Shown here: positions 1-10,494 of the stretch, piece by piece
Layout: every line of letters begins with the position of its first letter
How positions within the stretch are numbered: position 1 is the first letter of the stretch
Assembly (NCBI GenBank): GCA_963842155.1
Contig: CAWJFP010000018.1
Location: 1-44,277 of the forward strand
Origin: CAWJFP01 sp963842155
GTDB taxonomy: Bacteria > Pseudomonadota > Alphaproteobacteria > JACZXZ01
Length of the DNA stretch: 44,277 nucleotides
Direction: 5' to 3'
Notes under the pieces: model-generated
Seen by the model: the letters and a program-made list of their open reading frames with translations, nothing else
What the model was told of the DNA's origin: nothing
The model's database searches: none
Program-made: the position numbers and the translations under genes

Positions 1-76
1 ACTCGGCCTCCCTGAAAGATAACGTGTATATTTCTTTAACGAAACATTATGCCTTCTTTTTTGCCGAGTCCAGCCG
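1..76 (-). promoter_or_regulatory. Leader/RBS of a second adhesin gene lying left of the window
   Basis: This stretch aligns almost base for base with the leader of the adhesin gene at 6353-6430. Shared blocks are the ribosome-binding segment GGCCTCCCTGAA (plus-strand reading), a TTTCTT-ACGAAAC block, GCCTTCT and GTCCAG. On the minus strand the AGGGAGG site ends about 4 bases from the window edge, so the start codon (probably GTG, as at 6352) should straddle or lie just beyond base 1. I infer a paralogous adhesin gene transcribed leftwards out of the window. Confidence 0.6.
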
Positions 77-79
77 AGA

Positions 80-97
80 GCGGCCCGCGAGGGCCGC
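80..97 (-). terminator. GC hairpin downstream of the adhesin gene
   Basis: A perfect 7-bp inverted repeat (GCGGCCC / GGGCCGC) encloses a 4-base loop, 77 bases beyond the adhesin stop codon. There is no U-run directly after it, so it is only a candidate terminator or processing hairpin between the two tandem adhesin genes. Confidence 0.3.
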
Positions 98-173
98 GAC
101 TTAGCCCCCGGGCCGCCCATAAAAGGCCATGGCCGGCACGAGGCCTACCCTGGCGGAGCGGCGGGCGCCGGCG

Positions 174-3100
174 CTATTCGCCGGGCATATAGGGAATCGG
201 CGCGCCCGCGAAGGCGGGATCCGTGAAATAGGGATAGGTGGCGGTGCCGTTGGCGCCGCTTTGCCAGATCTGCGGGAACATCCAGGAGCCGGCGATAGGC
301 ATGGTGAAGGTCGCCTGGGTCTTCATGGCGACGTCGGACACGCCGGTGCCGCCAGCGCTCGTCGCCTGGCCCGAGGTCGTGACGTCCCAGAGGCTGTAGG
401 TCACGGTGCCGTTGTTGAGGCCGATCAGCCCGCCGATATGGAAGCCGCTGCTGCCGCCGACCGAGCCGACGGCGTAGCTGTCGCTGACCGTGCCGTCGGT
501 ATCGTTCTCGCCCACCAGCCCGCCGACATATTTGCCGTTGCCGGGGCCGGTGCTGGTGCCGCCGCTCGCGCCTCCGTTGACGGTGACGATATTGACCGTG
601 CCGGTCGCGTAGGTATTGCTGAGAGTGCCGTCGTTATAGCCCACCAGCCCGCCGAGATAGGAGCTGCTGCTGCCGCCGACCACGTTTCCGATGGCGAAGT
701 CGGTGCTGAGGGTGCCCAAATTATCGCCCACCAGCCCGCCGATATCATAGGCGTGGCTGCCGCCGGTGACCGAGCCGGTGGCGTAGCTCGTGCTGATCGG
801 CTCGTCGCTCTCGTTATATCCAACTAGCCCGCCGATATCGTAGGCGCCGTTGCCGCCGGTGACCGAGCCGGTGGCGTGGCTCGCGACGATGGTGGCGTCC
901 GCAACGTTCGCGCCGACCAGGCCCCCGAGATCGTAGCTCGCGCTGCCGCCGCTGACCGCGCCGCTGGCCCAGCTCGCGCTGATGGAATATTCGTTGTAGC
1001 CGACCAGCCCGCCGATTCGATAGCTTGCCTTGCCGCCCGAGACAGCGCCGGTGGCGTAGCTTGAGAAAACCGTCGAGTTATTGTAGCCCACGAGCCCGCC
1101 GATGTTGTAGGCGCCGCTGCCGCCCGAAACGCTGCCGGTGGCGTAGCTCATGCTGATTACGTCGGTGTTGTAGCCCACCAGGCCGCCGATATCGTCGCTG
1201 CCATTGCCGCCCGAGACCGATCCCGTCGCATAGCTCGAGGTGATGGTGCCGTCGCTATAGCCGACGAGCCCGCCGATATAAGAGCTCGACGCGTCGGTCA
1301 CCGCGCCGGTGGCGTAGCTCGCGCTGATCGGGCCGCCGACGTCGTAGCCGACGAGACCGCCGAGAAATTCGCTGCCGGCGCCGGCCGAGACATTGCCCTC
1401 GGCGTAGCTCGATAGCACCGATCCGCCGTCGTTATCGCCCACCAGCCCGCCGATGGTATCGAAGGCGGACCCGCCCGAGACGTTGCCGGTGGCATAGCTG
1501 TCGCTGACGGTGCCCTGGTTCAAGCCGACCAGCCCGCCGAGATAGGAGCTGTTGGCGCCGCCCGAGACGGAGCCGCTGGCGCTGCTCGAGACGACCAATG
1601 CGTCGCCGTCGTTATATCCCACCAGCCCGCCGATATTGGAGCTGCCGTTGCCGGCGGAGACGCTGCCGGTGGCGTGGCTGCTGCTGACGGTGCCCTCGTT
1701 CAAGCCGACCAGTCCGCCGATATCGGAGCTGCCGCTGCGGGCCGAGACGCTGCCGGTGGCATAGCTCGAGACGACGGTGCTGGAGGTGCCGTTGTTTTCC
1801 CCCACCAGCCCGCCGATCTCGGAGCTGGCGGAGCCGCCCGAGACCTTGCCGGTGGCGTAGCTCGACAGAATGAGATCGGTGTTATCGCCGACCAACCCGC
1901 CGATATCGGTTGTGCCGTTGCCGCCGGTGACCGATCCCGTCGCATAGCTCGAGCTGACGGTTCCGGTGTTGAAGCCGACCAGCCCGCCGAGACTCGGTAC
2001 TCGATGCGTCGCTGACCGGGCCGCTCGCGCCGCTGCTTAGGACCGCGCCGCCGGCGTTGTACCCGACCAGCCCGCCGAGGTTGGAGCTGCCGTTGCCGGC
2101 CGAGACCGCACCGGAGGCATAGCTCGAGACGATGCTGTCGTTGTTGAATCCGACGAGGCCGCCGATCGCGTAGCCCGTGCTGCCGACGGTGACCGCGCCC
2201 GACGCGCTGCTTTGCAGGATCTGGGCGCTGCCGTCGCTGCTCTGGTTTGAGCCCACCAGCCCGCCGACATCGTTGGCGCCGCTGCCGGCGCTGACCGCGC
2301 CCGAGGCGCTGCTTTGCTGGATCTCGTTGCTGCCTAACTCCGCATAGTTGTAGCCCACCAGCCCGCCGAGATAGGTGGCGCCGTTGCCGGCGCTGACCGC
2401 GCCGCTCGCCGTGCTGCCGATGATGTCGCCGTTGCCGTAATAGCCGGTGTTGGCTCCCACCAGCCCGCCGAGATAGGAGCTGCCGCCGCCGAGGGACGTG
2501 ACCGAGCCGGTCGCCGTGCTGCCGACGATGTCTGACGTCGCCCGCGTAATCGCCGGCATAGTTGTAGCCCACCAGCCCGCCGAGATAGGAGCTCTGGCTG
2601 GCGCTGACCGAGCCCGAGGCGCCGCTTTGCAGGATTTTAGCGCTGCCGTCATAGGCAATGTTGTATCCCACCAGCCCGCCGAGGTCCCGCTGCCGCCGCC
2701 GGCCGAGACCGCGCCGCGCGCCGTGCTGCCGACGATGTCGCCGCTGCCTTCGTCCGCGGAGTTCTCGCCCACCAGCCCGCCGAGATAGGAGCTGCTGCCG
2801 CCGACCTTGACCGCGCCGCTCGCCGTGCTGTTGACGATATCGGCGTCGCTGCCGGCGTAGTTCTCTCCGACCAGCCCGCCGAAATACTCGCTGTCGCCGC
2901 CCGCGGCGGTGACCAAGCCGGAGGCGCTGCTGGCGGAGATTTCGGCATCCTCGTTATATCCGACCAGCCCGCCGAAATAGGAGGAGGCGTAGCCGGCCGA
3001 GATTTTGCCTTTGGCGCGGCTGTTGGAGATGCTGGTGCCATCGTTATAGCCCACCAGCCCGCCGAAATACTCGCTGTTGCCGTCGGCGCCGATCGTGCCG

Positions 3101-6100
3101 CTGGCCGTGCTGTTGTTGATGCTGCCGCCATCGCTATAACCCACCAGCCCGCCGAAAGCGTAGGCTTCGGTGCTGGCGTTGACCGAGCTGGAGGCGCTGT
3201 CGTTGCTGATGGTGCCGTCGAGATTATAGCCCACCAGCCCGCCGAGATAGGAGGCGTTGCTGCCGGCCGAGACCGAAGCACCGGCGCTGCTGTTGCTGAT
3301 GGTGCCGCCATCGTTTTTGCCCACCAGCCCGCCGAGATAGCTGCCGGCGCTGCCGGCGCTGACCGGGCCGATCGCGCTGCTGTTGCTGATCGTCGCGGAA
3401 ACGTTGTAGCCCACCAGCCCGCCGAGATAGGAGCTGGAGTCGCTTGCGCCGACCCCGCCCGAGGCGCTGGCGTTGCTGATCGTCGCGAATTCGTTTTCGC
3501 CCACCAGCCCGCCGAGATAAGCGCTGTTGCTGCTGGCGCCGGCCCCGCCCGAGGCGGTGCTGTTGGTGATGGCGCCGTATTCGTTGAACCCCACCAGCCC
3601 GCCGAGATAGGAGCTGGCGGTGCCGCCATCGACCGGGCCCGAGGCGCTGCCGTTGCTGAGGGTGCTGGAATAGTTATAACCGACCAGCCCGCCGATATCG
3701 GAGCTGTTGCCGTCGGCCCCGACCGGGCCCGAGGCGCTGCCGTAGCTGATGGCGCCGCTATAGTTCTCGCCCACCAGCCCGCCCAGATACTTGCCCGCGC
3801 TGCCGGCGGTGACCGTGCCGCTGGCGCTGCTGGCGCTGATCGTCGCGTATTGGTTGTAGCCCACCAGCCCGCCGAGATAGGAGCTGGAGTCGCTTGCGGC
3901 GACCGTGCCCGAGGCGCTGCTGTTGCTGATGGTGCCGTATTCGTTGTAGCCGACCAGCCCGCCGAGATAGGCGGCGAAGCTGTTGGCGCCGACCATGCCC
4001 GAGGCGCTGCCGTAGCTGATGGCGCCGCTATTATTGAAGCCCACCAGCCCGCCGAGATAGCTGCTCGTGGTGCCGCCGGTGACGTCGCCCGAGGCGCTGC
4101 CGTTGCTGATGGCGCTAGATTCGTTGTCGCCCACCAACCCGCCGAGATAGGAGCTGGCGGTGCCGGCGCCGACGCTTACGTCCGCACTGCCATTGCTGAT
4201 CGTGCCGGCATAGTTGTAGCCCACCAGCCCGCCGAGATCCTTGCTGTCGTTGCCGACGGAGATCGAGCCGGTGGCGCTGCCGTTGCTGATCGCGGCGGAA
4301 AAATTGTAGCCCACCAATCCGCCGATATAAGAGGCGTCGTTGCCGGCGTTGATGGGCCCGGCGGCGACGTCATTGCTGACGATGCCATATTGGTTTTCGC
4401 CGATCAGCCCGCCGAGATAGCTGTTGCCGCTGACCGTGAGGCCGCCTACGGCCGAGCTCGAATTGACGAGGCCGCCGGACTCCTCGCCCACCAGCCCGCC
4501 CACCTGGGCGGTGCCGACGACGGTGCCGCCGCTGACGATGCTGTTGTTGACGGTGCCCTGGTTCCAGCCGACCAGCCCGCCCACATAGGAGCCGCTGCCT
4601 GTGACGCCGGTGACGTAGACGTCGAGCAAGGTCACGTCGTTGAGTGTGCCGGTGTTGTCGCCGAAGAGGCCGAGATAGGCCGTGCCGGTGGTGACGGTGA
4701 GACCGCTGAGGGTATGGCCCAACCCTTCGAAGATGCCGGTGAACGGCGATCCCGAGGTGCCGATGGGCATGAAGCTGCCGAGGCCGCTGAGATTGGCATC
4801 GAGGGCGTAATCGCCGGCTAGGTTGCCGGTTGCGATGTTCTGCAACTCGGCATTGGTCGTGATCAGCGTGTAGGCATTTCCGTTGATGGTCAGCGAATCG
4901 CTTCGCCCGCAGGGTCACCACGCCGCCGTTGTTGATGTTGACGAAGAGGCCGTTCTGCCCGCCGCCCGTGTCGGTGTTGAGCACGAGCCCGGCATTGTGG
5001 CTGCCGCTGTGCGTGATGCTCGCATTGACCTCGATGTCGCGATAGGCGCTCAGGGTCAGCGTATGGCCGCTGCTCCAGGCGATCGCCGAATCGACGAAGA
5101 TGTCGCCGTTGCCGTTCGCGTTGGCGCTGCCGTAGGCCGTGGTGGCCGAGCTCGCCGTCGTCTGCACCAGCACGTTGCCGCTCGCCAGCGCGCTGTCGAT
5201 GGCCGAGGCGCCGGCCGAGTTGATCGTGAGGTCGTAGGGATCGAGCAGCCAGTTCCCCGCAGTGACCGTGAGGCCGGCGCCGAAATTCAGCACGTTGCCC
5301 GAGGTCTCGACGTTGCCGCCGGGGGCCGCGATGCTGCCCGCCAGATTGGCGGTGCCGCCCGCGATCACCGACACCTGGCCGCCATTGCCCGCGTCGAGGC
5401 TGCCGCCCGCGCCCAGATTTATCGTGTTGGAGGCGAGGAGGGAGATCGAGCCGCCCGGCCCCTGCGAGAGCGAATCCGCCTCGATCGCGCCACTGTTGTT
5501 GATCACCCCGCCCAGCAGCGTGTCCGCCGCTTGCGCCGACATCAGCACGCGCCCGTCGGGGGCCGCGATCAGATTATGGTTCGCGATCAGGGTCCGCACC
5601 TGCGCCGGATCGACCGAGATGCCGACCAGCCCGTCGCCCGAGAAATCGAGCGTCACCGCCTCCCCCGCCGCCAGGGCCACCGTGCCCAAGGTGGCCGTGA
5701 TCACACCCTTGTTGATCACCTCGGGCGCGAGCAGCCCGATATAGCCCCCAGATCCCGCCGTGAGCGTGCCCTGATTGACGATCGCGCCGGTCGAGCCGTC
5801 GCGCTGGAAGACGTAGTTCCCCGCCAGGAAGTTCGCGTCCGTGATCCCCATGGTCGAGGCCACCAGACCGCCCACATTGACGCTCGCCCCCTGCCCGAAG
5901 GTGATGCCCGCCGGATTGATCAGGAAGACCTGGCCGTTGGCGTTGAGCGCGCCGAAGATCTGCGACGCCGCACCGCCCAGCACGCGGTTGAGCGCGATCG
6001 AGGAGGCGCTCGGCTGGATGAAATCGACCGTGGCGCCCGAGCCGATGCTGAAGCTCGACCAGTTGATGATCGCCTTCGAGCTCGTCTGGGTGATGTCCAG

Positions 6101-6352
6101 GGTCGAGCCCGAGCGGCTGATCGAGGCCTGCCCGCTCGCCACGCTGCCGCCCGTGGGCAGCGTCGTCGACGCCACCTGGGCGAAGGCGACCGCAGGGGTC
6201 GTCAGCAGGGTCGAGGCCAGCAAGGCGACCTTGAGCCGGCTATGCGGCTGAGGCTGGGCCGAGCGCCAGATCTGGCGCGATGTTAGAGGGGTCTGCTCAT
6301 TGCTCGAATGGCCGGCCGCACGGCTCGCACCGCGGCGCTTCGTCTGGCTCAC
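174..6352 (-). CDS. Giant two-partner-secretion adhesin with TPS domain and GLUG repeats, interrupted by frameshifts
   Basis: A reconstructed product of about 2,060 residues. It has a GTG start at 6352 with an AGGGAGG site five bases upstream. Residues 1-40 form a long charged N-region, 41-57 a hydrophobic signal core with likely cleavage after AVAFA, and about 62-190 a filamentous haemagglutinin N-terminal (TPS) domain with the motifs SIGSGATVDF, LINPAGITFG and NVGGLVAST. From about 4,700 down to 300 the gene is almost entirely a 90-bp (30-residue) repeat with core GGLVGYN...SSYATGSVSGG, the GLUG motif, in nearly fifty copies. The tail contains SLWDVTTSGQ and lacks a membrane anchor. Family knowledge: such exoproteins are secreted by a TpsB porin and act in adhesion; no TpsB gene lies here. 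Frame changes are needed near 4,900, 2,685, 2,535 and 1,990. All rejoin repeat frames cleanly, so they look like single-base indels, either errors or phase changes. Confidence 0.85.
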
Positions 6353-6663
6353 CTGGCCTCCCTGAACGATAAACGATAGAGATTTCTTGACGAAACCCTA
6401 CGCCTTCTATTTGGCCGCGTCCAGTTGAGTACTCTGTATACGGGCGCGGTGCCTAATTTGTCACAACCAGAAGCATCCTTCATGGGCTCGCAAGAGCGGA
6501 TCTCCGCGCCTGGGCCTGTCGGAAAGAATTCGGAAAGAATATGGGCCTGGTGGACAGAGCGAGGAAGCCGCCTTCGCTTTTCGAGACGGCGGCTGCGCTG
6601 AACCTCAGGACGAGGGCAATGCCTCTGCCGTCGGCATCCTCATGGCAGCTTAGAGGATGAACT
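6353..6663 (-). promoter_or_regulatory. Intergenic leader of the adhesin gene
   Basis: This 311-base gap lies between the adhesin start and the hslU stop. Bases 6353-6430 are the leader shared with bases 1-76, including the AGGGAGG ribosome-binding site. A TATACA hexamer lies on the minus strand near 6440 with TTGTGA about 20 bases further upstream, a weak promoter candidate with overlong spacing. The rest (about 6,480-6,663) shows no gene I can support. Confidence 0.4.
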
Positions 6664-8028
6664 TCAGAGGATGAACTTCGAGAGGTCCGCGTTCTTGGCG
6701 AGGCTGCCCACCTGCCGGCGCACATAGGCCGCGTCGATGACGATCTTGTCGCCCGGCCGGTCGGTCGCGCTGAAGCTGATCTCCTCGAGGAGACGCTCCA
6801 GCACGGTATGGAGCCGGCGCGCGCCGATATTCTCCACCCCCTCGTTCACCTCGGCGGCGAGGTCGGCGATGGCGGCCACGGCGTCCTCGGTGAAGTCGAG
6901 CGTCACCTCCTCGGTATTCATCAGCGCCTTATATTGCCGGATCAGGCTGTTCTCCGGCTCGGTCAGGATGCGGATGAAATCGTCGCGCGTGAGCGCCTTG
7001 AGCTCGACGCGGATGGGCAGCCGCCCTTGCAGCTCGGGCAAGAGGTCCGAGGGCTTGGCGAGATGGAAGGCGCCCGAGGCGATGAAGAGCACATGGTCCG
7101 AGCGCACGGCGCCGTGCTTGGTCGCGACCGTGGTGCCCTCGATGAGCGGCAGCAGGTCGCGCTGCACGCCCTCGCGGCTCACGTCCGCGCCGATCCGGTC
7201 GGAGCGCGCGGTGATCTTGTCGATCTCGTCGACGAAGACGATGCCGTTCTGCTCGACCGCGGTCAGCGCTTCGCGGATGACCTTGTCCTGGTCCAGGAGC
7301 TTGTCGCTCTCCTCGGCGAGCAGCACGTCGTAGGATTCGGCGACCGTCATCTTGCGCGCCCGCGTATTGCCCCCGAAGGCCTTGCCGAGCACCTCGTTGA
7401 GATTGATCATCCCCATCTGCGCGCCGGGCATGCCGGGCACCTCGAAAGTCGGCATCTGGCCGGGCGTCCCGCCCTGCACCTGGATCTCGACCTCGCGGTC
7501 GTCGAGCTCGCCCGCGCGCAGCATGGTGCGGAACTTCTGCCGCGTCTCGGGCGCGGCACTCTGGCCGACCAGCGCATCGATCACGCGTTCCTCGGCGGCG
7601 AGCTCGGCGCGCGCCGCCACCTCCTTGCGCCGGCGCTCGCGCGTCATCGCGATGGAGACCTCGACGAGGTCGCGCATGATGGATTCCACGTCGCGGCCGA
7701 CATAGCCGATCTCGGTGAACTTGGTCGCCTCGACCTTGAGGAAAGGCGCCTGCGCGAGCTTGGCGAGCCGGCGCGCGATCTCGGTCTTGCCGCAGCCGGT
7801 CGGCCCGATCATGAGGATGTTCTTGGGCAGCACCTCCTCGCGCAGCTCCTCGGGCAGCTGCTGGCGGCGCCAGCGGTTGCGCAGCGCGACGGCGACGGCG
7901 CGCTTCGCGTCATGCTGGCCGACGATGTAGCGGTCGAGCTCGGAGACGATCTCGCGCGGGGTCAGGTTGGCGCTTTCGGATTCGGGCGCCGGGGGACCTG
8001 CTTGCTGGACGGCGGATGCGCGGTTCAT
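6664..8028 (-). CDS. hslU: ATP-dependent protease ATPase subunit HslU
   Basis: A 454-residue AAA+ unfoldase that feeds substrates to the HslV peptidase in the cytoplasm. The N-terminal region has the family signature TPREIVSELDRYIVGQ, Walker A GPTGCGKT at residues 75-82, the pore motif GYVGRD, Walker B IVFVDEID, and the C-terminal arginine-finger/sensor region ending in the conserved KFIL tail that docks on HslV. Length matches the family. The ATG at 8028 overlaps the hslV stop (ATGA), which indicates translational coupling and fixes the start. The longer open frame to 8550 is the hslV gene read out of frame. No disruption is seen. Confidence 0.97.
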   Translation of the reverse strand: MNRASAVQQAGPPAPESESANLTPREIVSELDRYIVGQHDAKRAVAVALRNRWRRQQLPEELREEVLPKNILMIGPTGCGKTEIARRLAKLAQAPFLKVEATKFTEIGYVGRDVESIMRDLVEVSIAMTRERRRKEVAARAELAAEERVIDALVGQSAAPETRQKFRTMLRAGELDDREVEIQVQGGTPGQMPTFEVPGMPGAQMGMINLNEVLGKAFGGNTRARKMTVAESYDVLLAEESDKLLDQDKVIREALTAVEQNGIVFVDEIDKITARSDRIGADVSREGVQRDLLPLIEGTTVATKHGAVRSDHVLFIASGAFHLAKPSDLLPELQGRLPIRVELKALTRDDFIRILTEPENSLIRQYKALMNTEEVTLDFTEDAVAAIADLAAEVNEGVENIGARRLHTVLERLLEEISFSATDRPGDKIVIDAAYVRRQVGSLAKNADLSKFIL

Positions 8029-8573
8029 AGGCTTTCGATCACGACGTTGTCGTTGGTGTAGATGCAGATCTGGGCGGCGATGGCCATGGCGCGCTTGGCG
8101 ATGGCCTCGGCGTCCATGTCCTTGCGGTCGATCAGCGCGCGGGCGGCCGAGAGCGCGTAGGCTCCGCCCGAGCCGATGCCGATCAGCCCGTCCTCGGGAT
8201 CGAGCACGTCGCCCGTGCCCGAGAGCAGCAGCGAGCTCTTGGCGTCGGCCACCGCCATCATCGCCTCGAGCCGGCGCAGATAGCGATCGGTACGCCAGTC
8301 CTTGGCGAGCTCGACGCAGGCGCGGGTGAGCTGGCCCGCATGCTGCTCGAGCTTCGCCTCGAGCCGCTCGAAGAGGGTGAAGGCGTCGGCCGTGGCGCCG
8401 GCGAAGCCGGCGATGACCGAGCCGTCGCCGAGCCGGCGCACCTTGCGCGCGTTCGATTTGAGCACGGTCTGTCCGAAGGTCACCTGGCCGTCGCCGGCGA
8501 CGACGACGCGTCCATCCTTGCGGATGCAAAGAATAGTGGTGCCATGCCAAGCGTTGTTGGTCGTTTCTGCCAT
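8025..8573 (-). CDS. hslV: ATP-dependent protease proteolytic subunit HslV
   Basis: A 182-residue threonine peptidase that forms a double hexamer with HslU caps. I place the start at the ATG at 8573. The product then begins MAETTNNAWHGTTILCIRKDG, the usual alphaproteobacterial arrangement, in which a short propeptide ending in HG is removed to expose the catalytic threonine. VAGDGQVTFGQTV and the GSGG.YAL motif near residue 140 are conserved. An open frame extends to 8693, but those residues have no family counterpart. It is the first gene of hslV-hslU and shares four bases with hslU. Confidence 0.96.
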   Translation of the reverse strand: MAETTNNAWHGTTILCIRKDGRVVVAGDGQVTFGQTVLKSNARKVRRLGDGSVIAGFAGATADAFTLFERLEAKLEQHAGQLTRACVELAKDWRTDRYLRRLEAMMAVADAKSSLLLSGTGDVLDPEDGLIGIGSGGAYALSAARALIDRKDMDAEAIAKRAMAIAAQICIYTNDNVVIESL

Positions 8574-8709
8574 CGCTCTACTTGCTGTGGGAGGTAAGGG
8601 CGGTCGCATCCATGTAAGTAGCGACTCGCCATTATTCAAGAGCCGCAGGCCGGACCTGAGTGCGCCCCCGAGGATGGGGATATTGCCCGCCAAGCCGCGC
8701 GTTCGGCTC

Positions 8710-9480
8710 CTAGCTTTCCCCCACTTCGAGGGTGAAGCGGAAGGGTGAGGTCTCGGCCCCGGCCACGACCTCGTTGCCGCCCGGCTGCAGGAGGGCCACG
8801 TTGGCGTCCGCTCCCTCCAGGCCGATGCGCACCCCGTTCACCAAGGTGCCGAGATGGCTGCCGCAATCGCGCACGACAAGGCCGCGGCGCGTATGCTCGA
8901 TGATGAAATGGCGGCGCGACAGGTTGAAGGGCTTTTCGTCCGCGAAGGCGAGATCGTTCTCCTCGGTGGGGACGATCTCGCCCTTGACCGCGCGGCGGCC
9001 GACGCGGAAGGGCAGCCGCTCGACGTCGATCTCCGCCATTTCCGCCTTGAGCAGCTCGGAGGCCGGCCGGATGCGAAGCCGCGGCGCGGCCCCGGGCGAG
9101 GGGTCCGCGATCGTGGGCGAAGCTGCCAGGCGAGGCGCCGTCGCGGGCTCGAGCTCGAAACATTTGGCCACCACCGCCTTGAGCAAGGGGCGCAAGCGGT
9201 CGGGCTGTTCGTTGATGACGTTGAGGAGGCTCCAGCGGTCGAGGACGCGGACCGCCACGTCGTCGCGCGCCCGCGCGCTCAAGCTGCGGCGCTGGTTGAG
9301 GACGAGGCTGAGCTCGCCGAAGAGCTCGCCGGGGCCGCACACGGCCACCTGGCGCTCGCCGCTCACCCCGGCCTTCAGCAGCTCCACTCGGCCGGAAAGG
9401 ACGAGGCAGGCGAAGTCGCCCCGCTCCCCCTCCTTGTAGATGAACTCACCGGAAGCGAACCGGCGCTCGGTCATCGGCAT
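8710..9480 (-). CDS. Cyclic-nucleotide-binding domain plus FHA domain protein
   Basis: A 256-residue protein of two modules. Residues about 5-115 form a Crp-type cyclic-nucleotide-binding fold (FASGEFIYKEGERGDFACLV; GPGELFGELSLV; RRSLSARARDDV), without a following helix-turn-helix. Residues about 155-250 form a forkhead-associated (FHA) domain with FRVGRR, NLSRRHFIIE and GSHLGTLVNG, which normally binds phosphothreonine. Ligand and partners are unknown; the architecture suggests a cytoplasmic sensor linking a small ligand to Ser/Thr-phosphorylation signalling. The start is the ATG at 9480, with a second ATG two codons later. It is transcribed with hslVU but separated from hslV by about 136 bases. 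Confidence 0.75.
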   Translation of the reverse strand: MPMTERRFASGEFIYKEGERGDFACLVLSGRVELLKAGVSGERQVAVCGPGELFGELSLVLNQRRSLSARARDDVAVRVLDRWSLLNVINEQPDRLRPLLKAVVAKCFELEPATAPRLAASPTIADPSPGAAPRLRIRPASELLKAEMAEIDVERLPFRVGRRAVKGEIVPTEENDLAFADEKPFNLSRRHFIIEHTRRGLVVRDCGSHLGTLVNGVRIGLEGADANVALLQPGGNEVVAGAETSPFRFTLEVGES

Positions 9481-9530
9481 TTCCCCCTTACCCCTTGCCT
9501 TATCCGCTTAACCGATCCGCGAGGAAGCGG

Positions 9531-10163
9531 TCAAACCAGCTGGCGATAGGCAGCGCCATGGTCGCCGGCGAAATTCGCCATGCCCTCCTCGGTCAGGATC
9601 TCGCGATAGGGCGGGTCGGAATAGGTGATCCTGCGTTCCGACGGTCCCTCGTACCAGCGGATATTGAAGGCGCAGAGCCAGGGATAGAAGGCCAGCTCGG
9701 CATAACCCTCTACATGGTCGCGAATCCACCAGGCGAGCGGGCGATAATCATGCGTGCGCTCGAAATGAGCGAGATAACCGGGCAGCACGAGACTCGTGGT
9801 GGCGCCGAGAAAGCCCGCCGCGTCGCGATAGTCCCAGATATGACGGGCGTAATTGAACTCGTTGTCCGAGCAGAAATAGGCCGTATCGCCTTGTTTGAAG
9901 CGCTCATTGCAGAAGGCGTTGACGCTCGGCGAGCGGTAGGCGCTGCGGATGGCGACGGCGCCGAAGGCGCGGTGGAGCGGCTCGAGGAGGAGCTGGCAAA
10001 GCTTGCTTCCCGCCTCGATCGCCAGATCGGGATGATCCGGAATGTTTTGCATCCCGTGGAAGTTCGCCACCTCGCTGCAGAGCATCTCGCGCATGAAGAA
10101 ATGCTCCGACAGCCTGACCCTGCCGAGCGCCGTCAACTCCGCAAGCGAGGCCGGCTTATTCAT
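9531..10163 (-). CDS. Peptidase M15-like protein
   Basis: A 210-residue soluble protein with no clear signal peptide. The N-terminal part LSEHFFMREMLCSEVA, followed by LLEPLHRAFGAVAIRSAYRSPSVN, matches the pattern of M15A-type D-Ala-D-Ala carboxypeptidases and phage lysozyme-like peptidases. Histidine and aspartate residues that could bind zinc occur later (ARHIWDYRD), but I cannot confirm the metal triad by eye. The role may be in peptidoglycan metabolism. It lies upstream of the FHA gene on the same strand and diverges from hisB. Confidence 0.55.
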   Translation of the reverse strand: MNKPASLAELTALGRVRLSEHFFMREMLCSEVANFHGMQNIPDHPDLAIEAGSKLCQLLLEPLHRAFGAVAIRSAYRSPSVNAFCNERFKQGDTAYFCSDNEFNYARHIWDYRDAAGFLGATTSLVLPGYLAHFERTHDYRPLAWWIRDHVEGYAELAFYPWLCAFNIRWYEGPSERRITYSDPPYREILTEEGMANFAGDHGAAYRQLV

Positions 10164-10494
10164 CGATCCTCCTTCGGCAATCGACCGGATTCCCGCGGCC
10201 CGGCGTCCTTGCCGAGTATAACTTTGTTTCCATACCGAGCCGACGGACGCTCGTCACGAGAGTGCTGACGACGACAGATATTAACGTCGCTTGACTTGCG
10301 AAATAACCCCAGGCCCGCAAGGAACGATCCGGGGCTACCATCTATGGGTTTCCGTCCTGCCACGCCTCGTGGCCTTAGGCCCGATCGACCCCCTACCCGC
10401 GCGCCGTTCTTTCCCGCCTCGCGCTTTTCCTGCTACAAGGGGCGCGTTTCGGCGAGGCCGCGCGACGGAGTCACAAGCGGCCAAGGAGCCCGCC
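10164..10494. other. Divergent intergenic region upstream of hisB
   Basis: A 331-base gap between the divergent M15-like gene and hisB. It must contain promoters for both directions; an AT-rich patch (AGTATAACTTTGTTTCC) near 10,215-10,231 is the best candidate zone. No attenuator leader peptide with a histidine run, T-box or strong terminator is apparent. An open frame from 10291 runs in phase with hisB, but its residues resemble no HisB N-terminus. Confidence 0.4.

Noticed and set aside
500..4300. Regular 90-bp repeat resembling a CRISPR or satellite array
   Set aside because: The repeat is in frame with a protein motif (GLUG) and there are no unique spacers between short identical repeats.
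3850..6286. Long plus-strand open frames (323 and 467 codons) antisense to the adhesin
   Set aside because: High GC keeps the opposite strand open. Their products are low-complexity (AHQPAEIGA repeats) mirroring the GLUG repeat, with no family resemblance.
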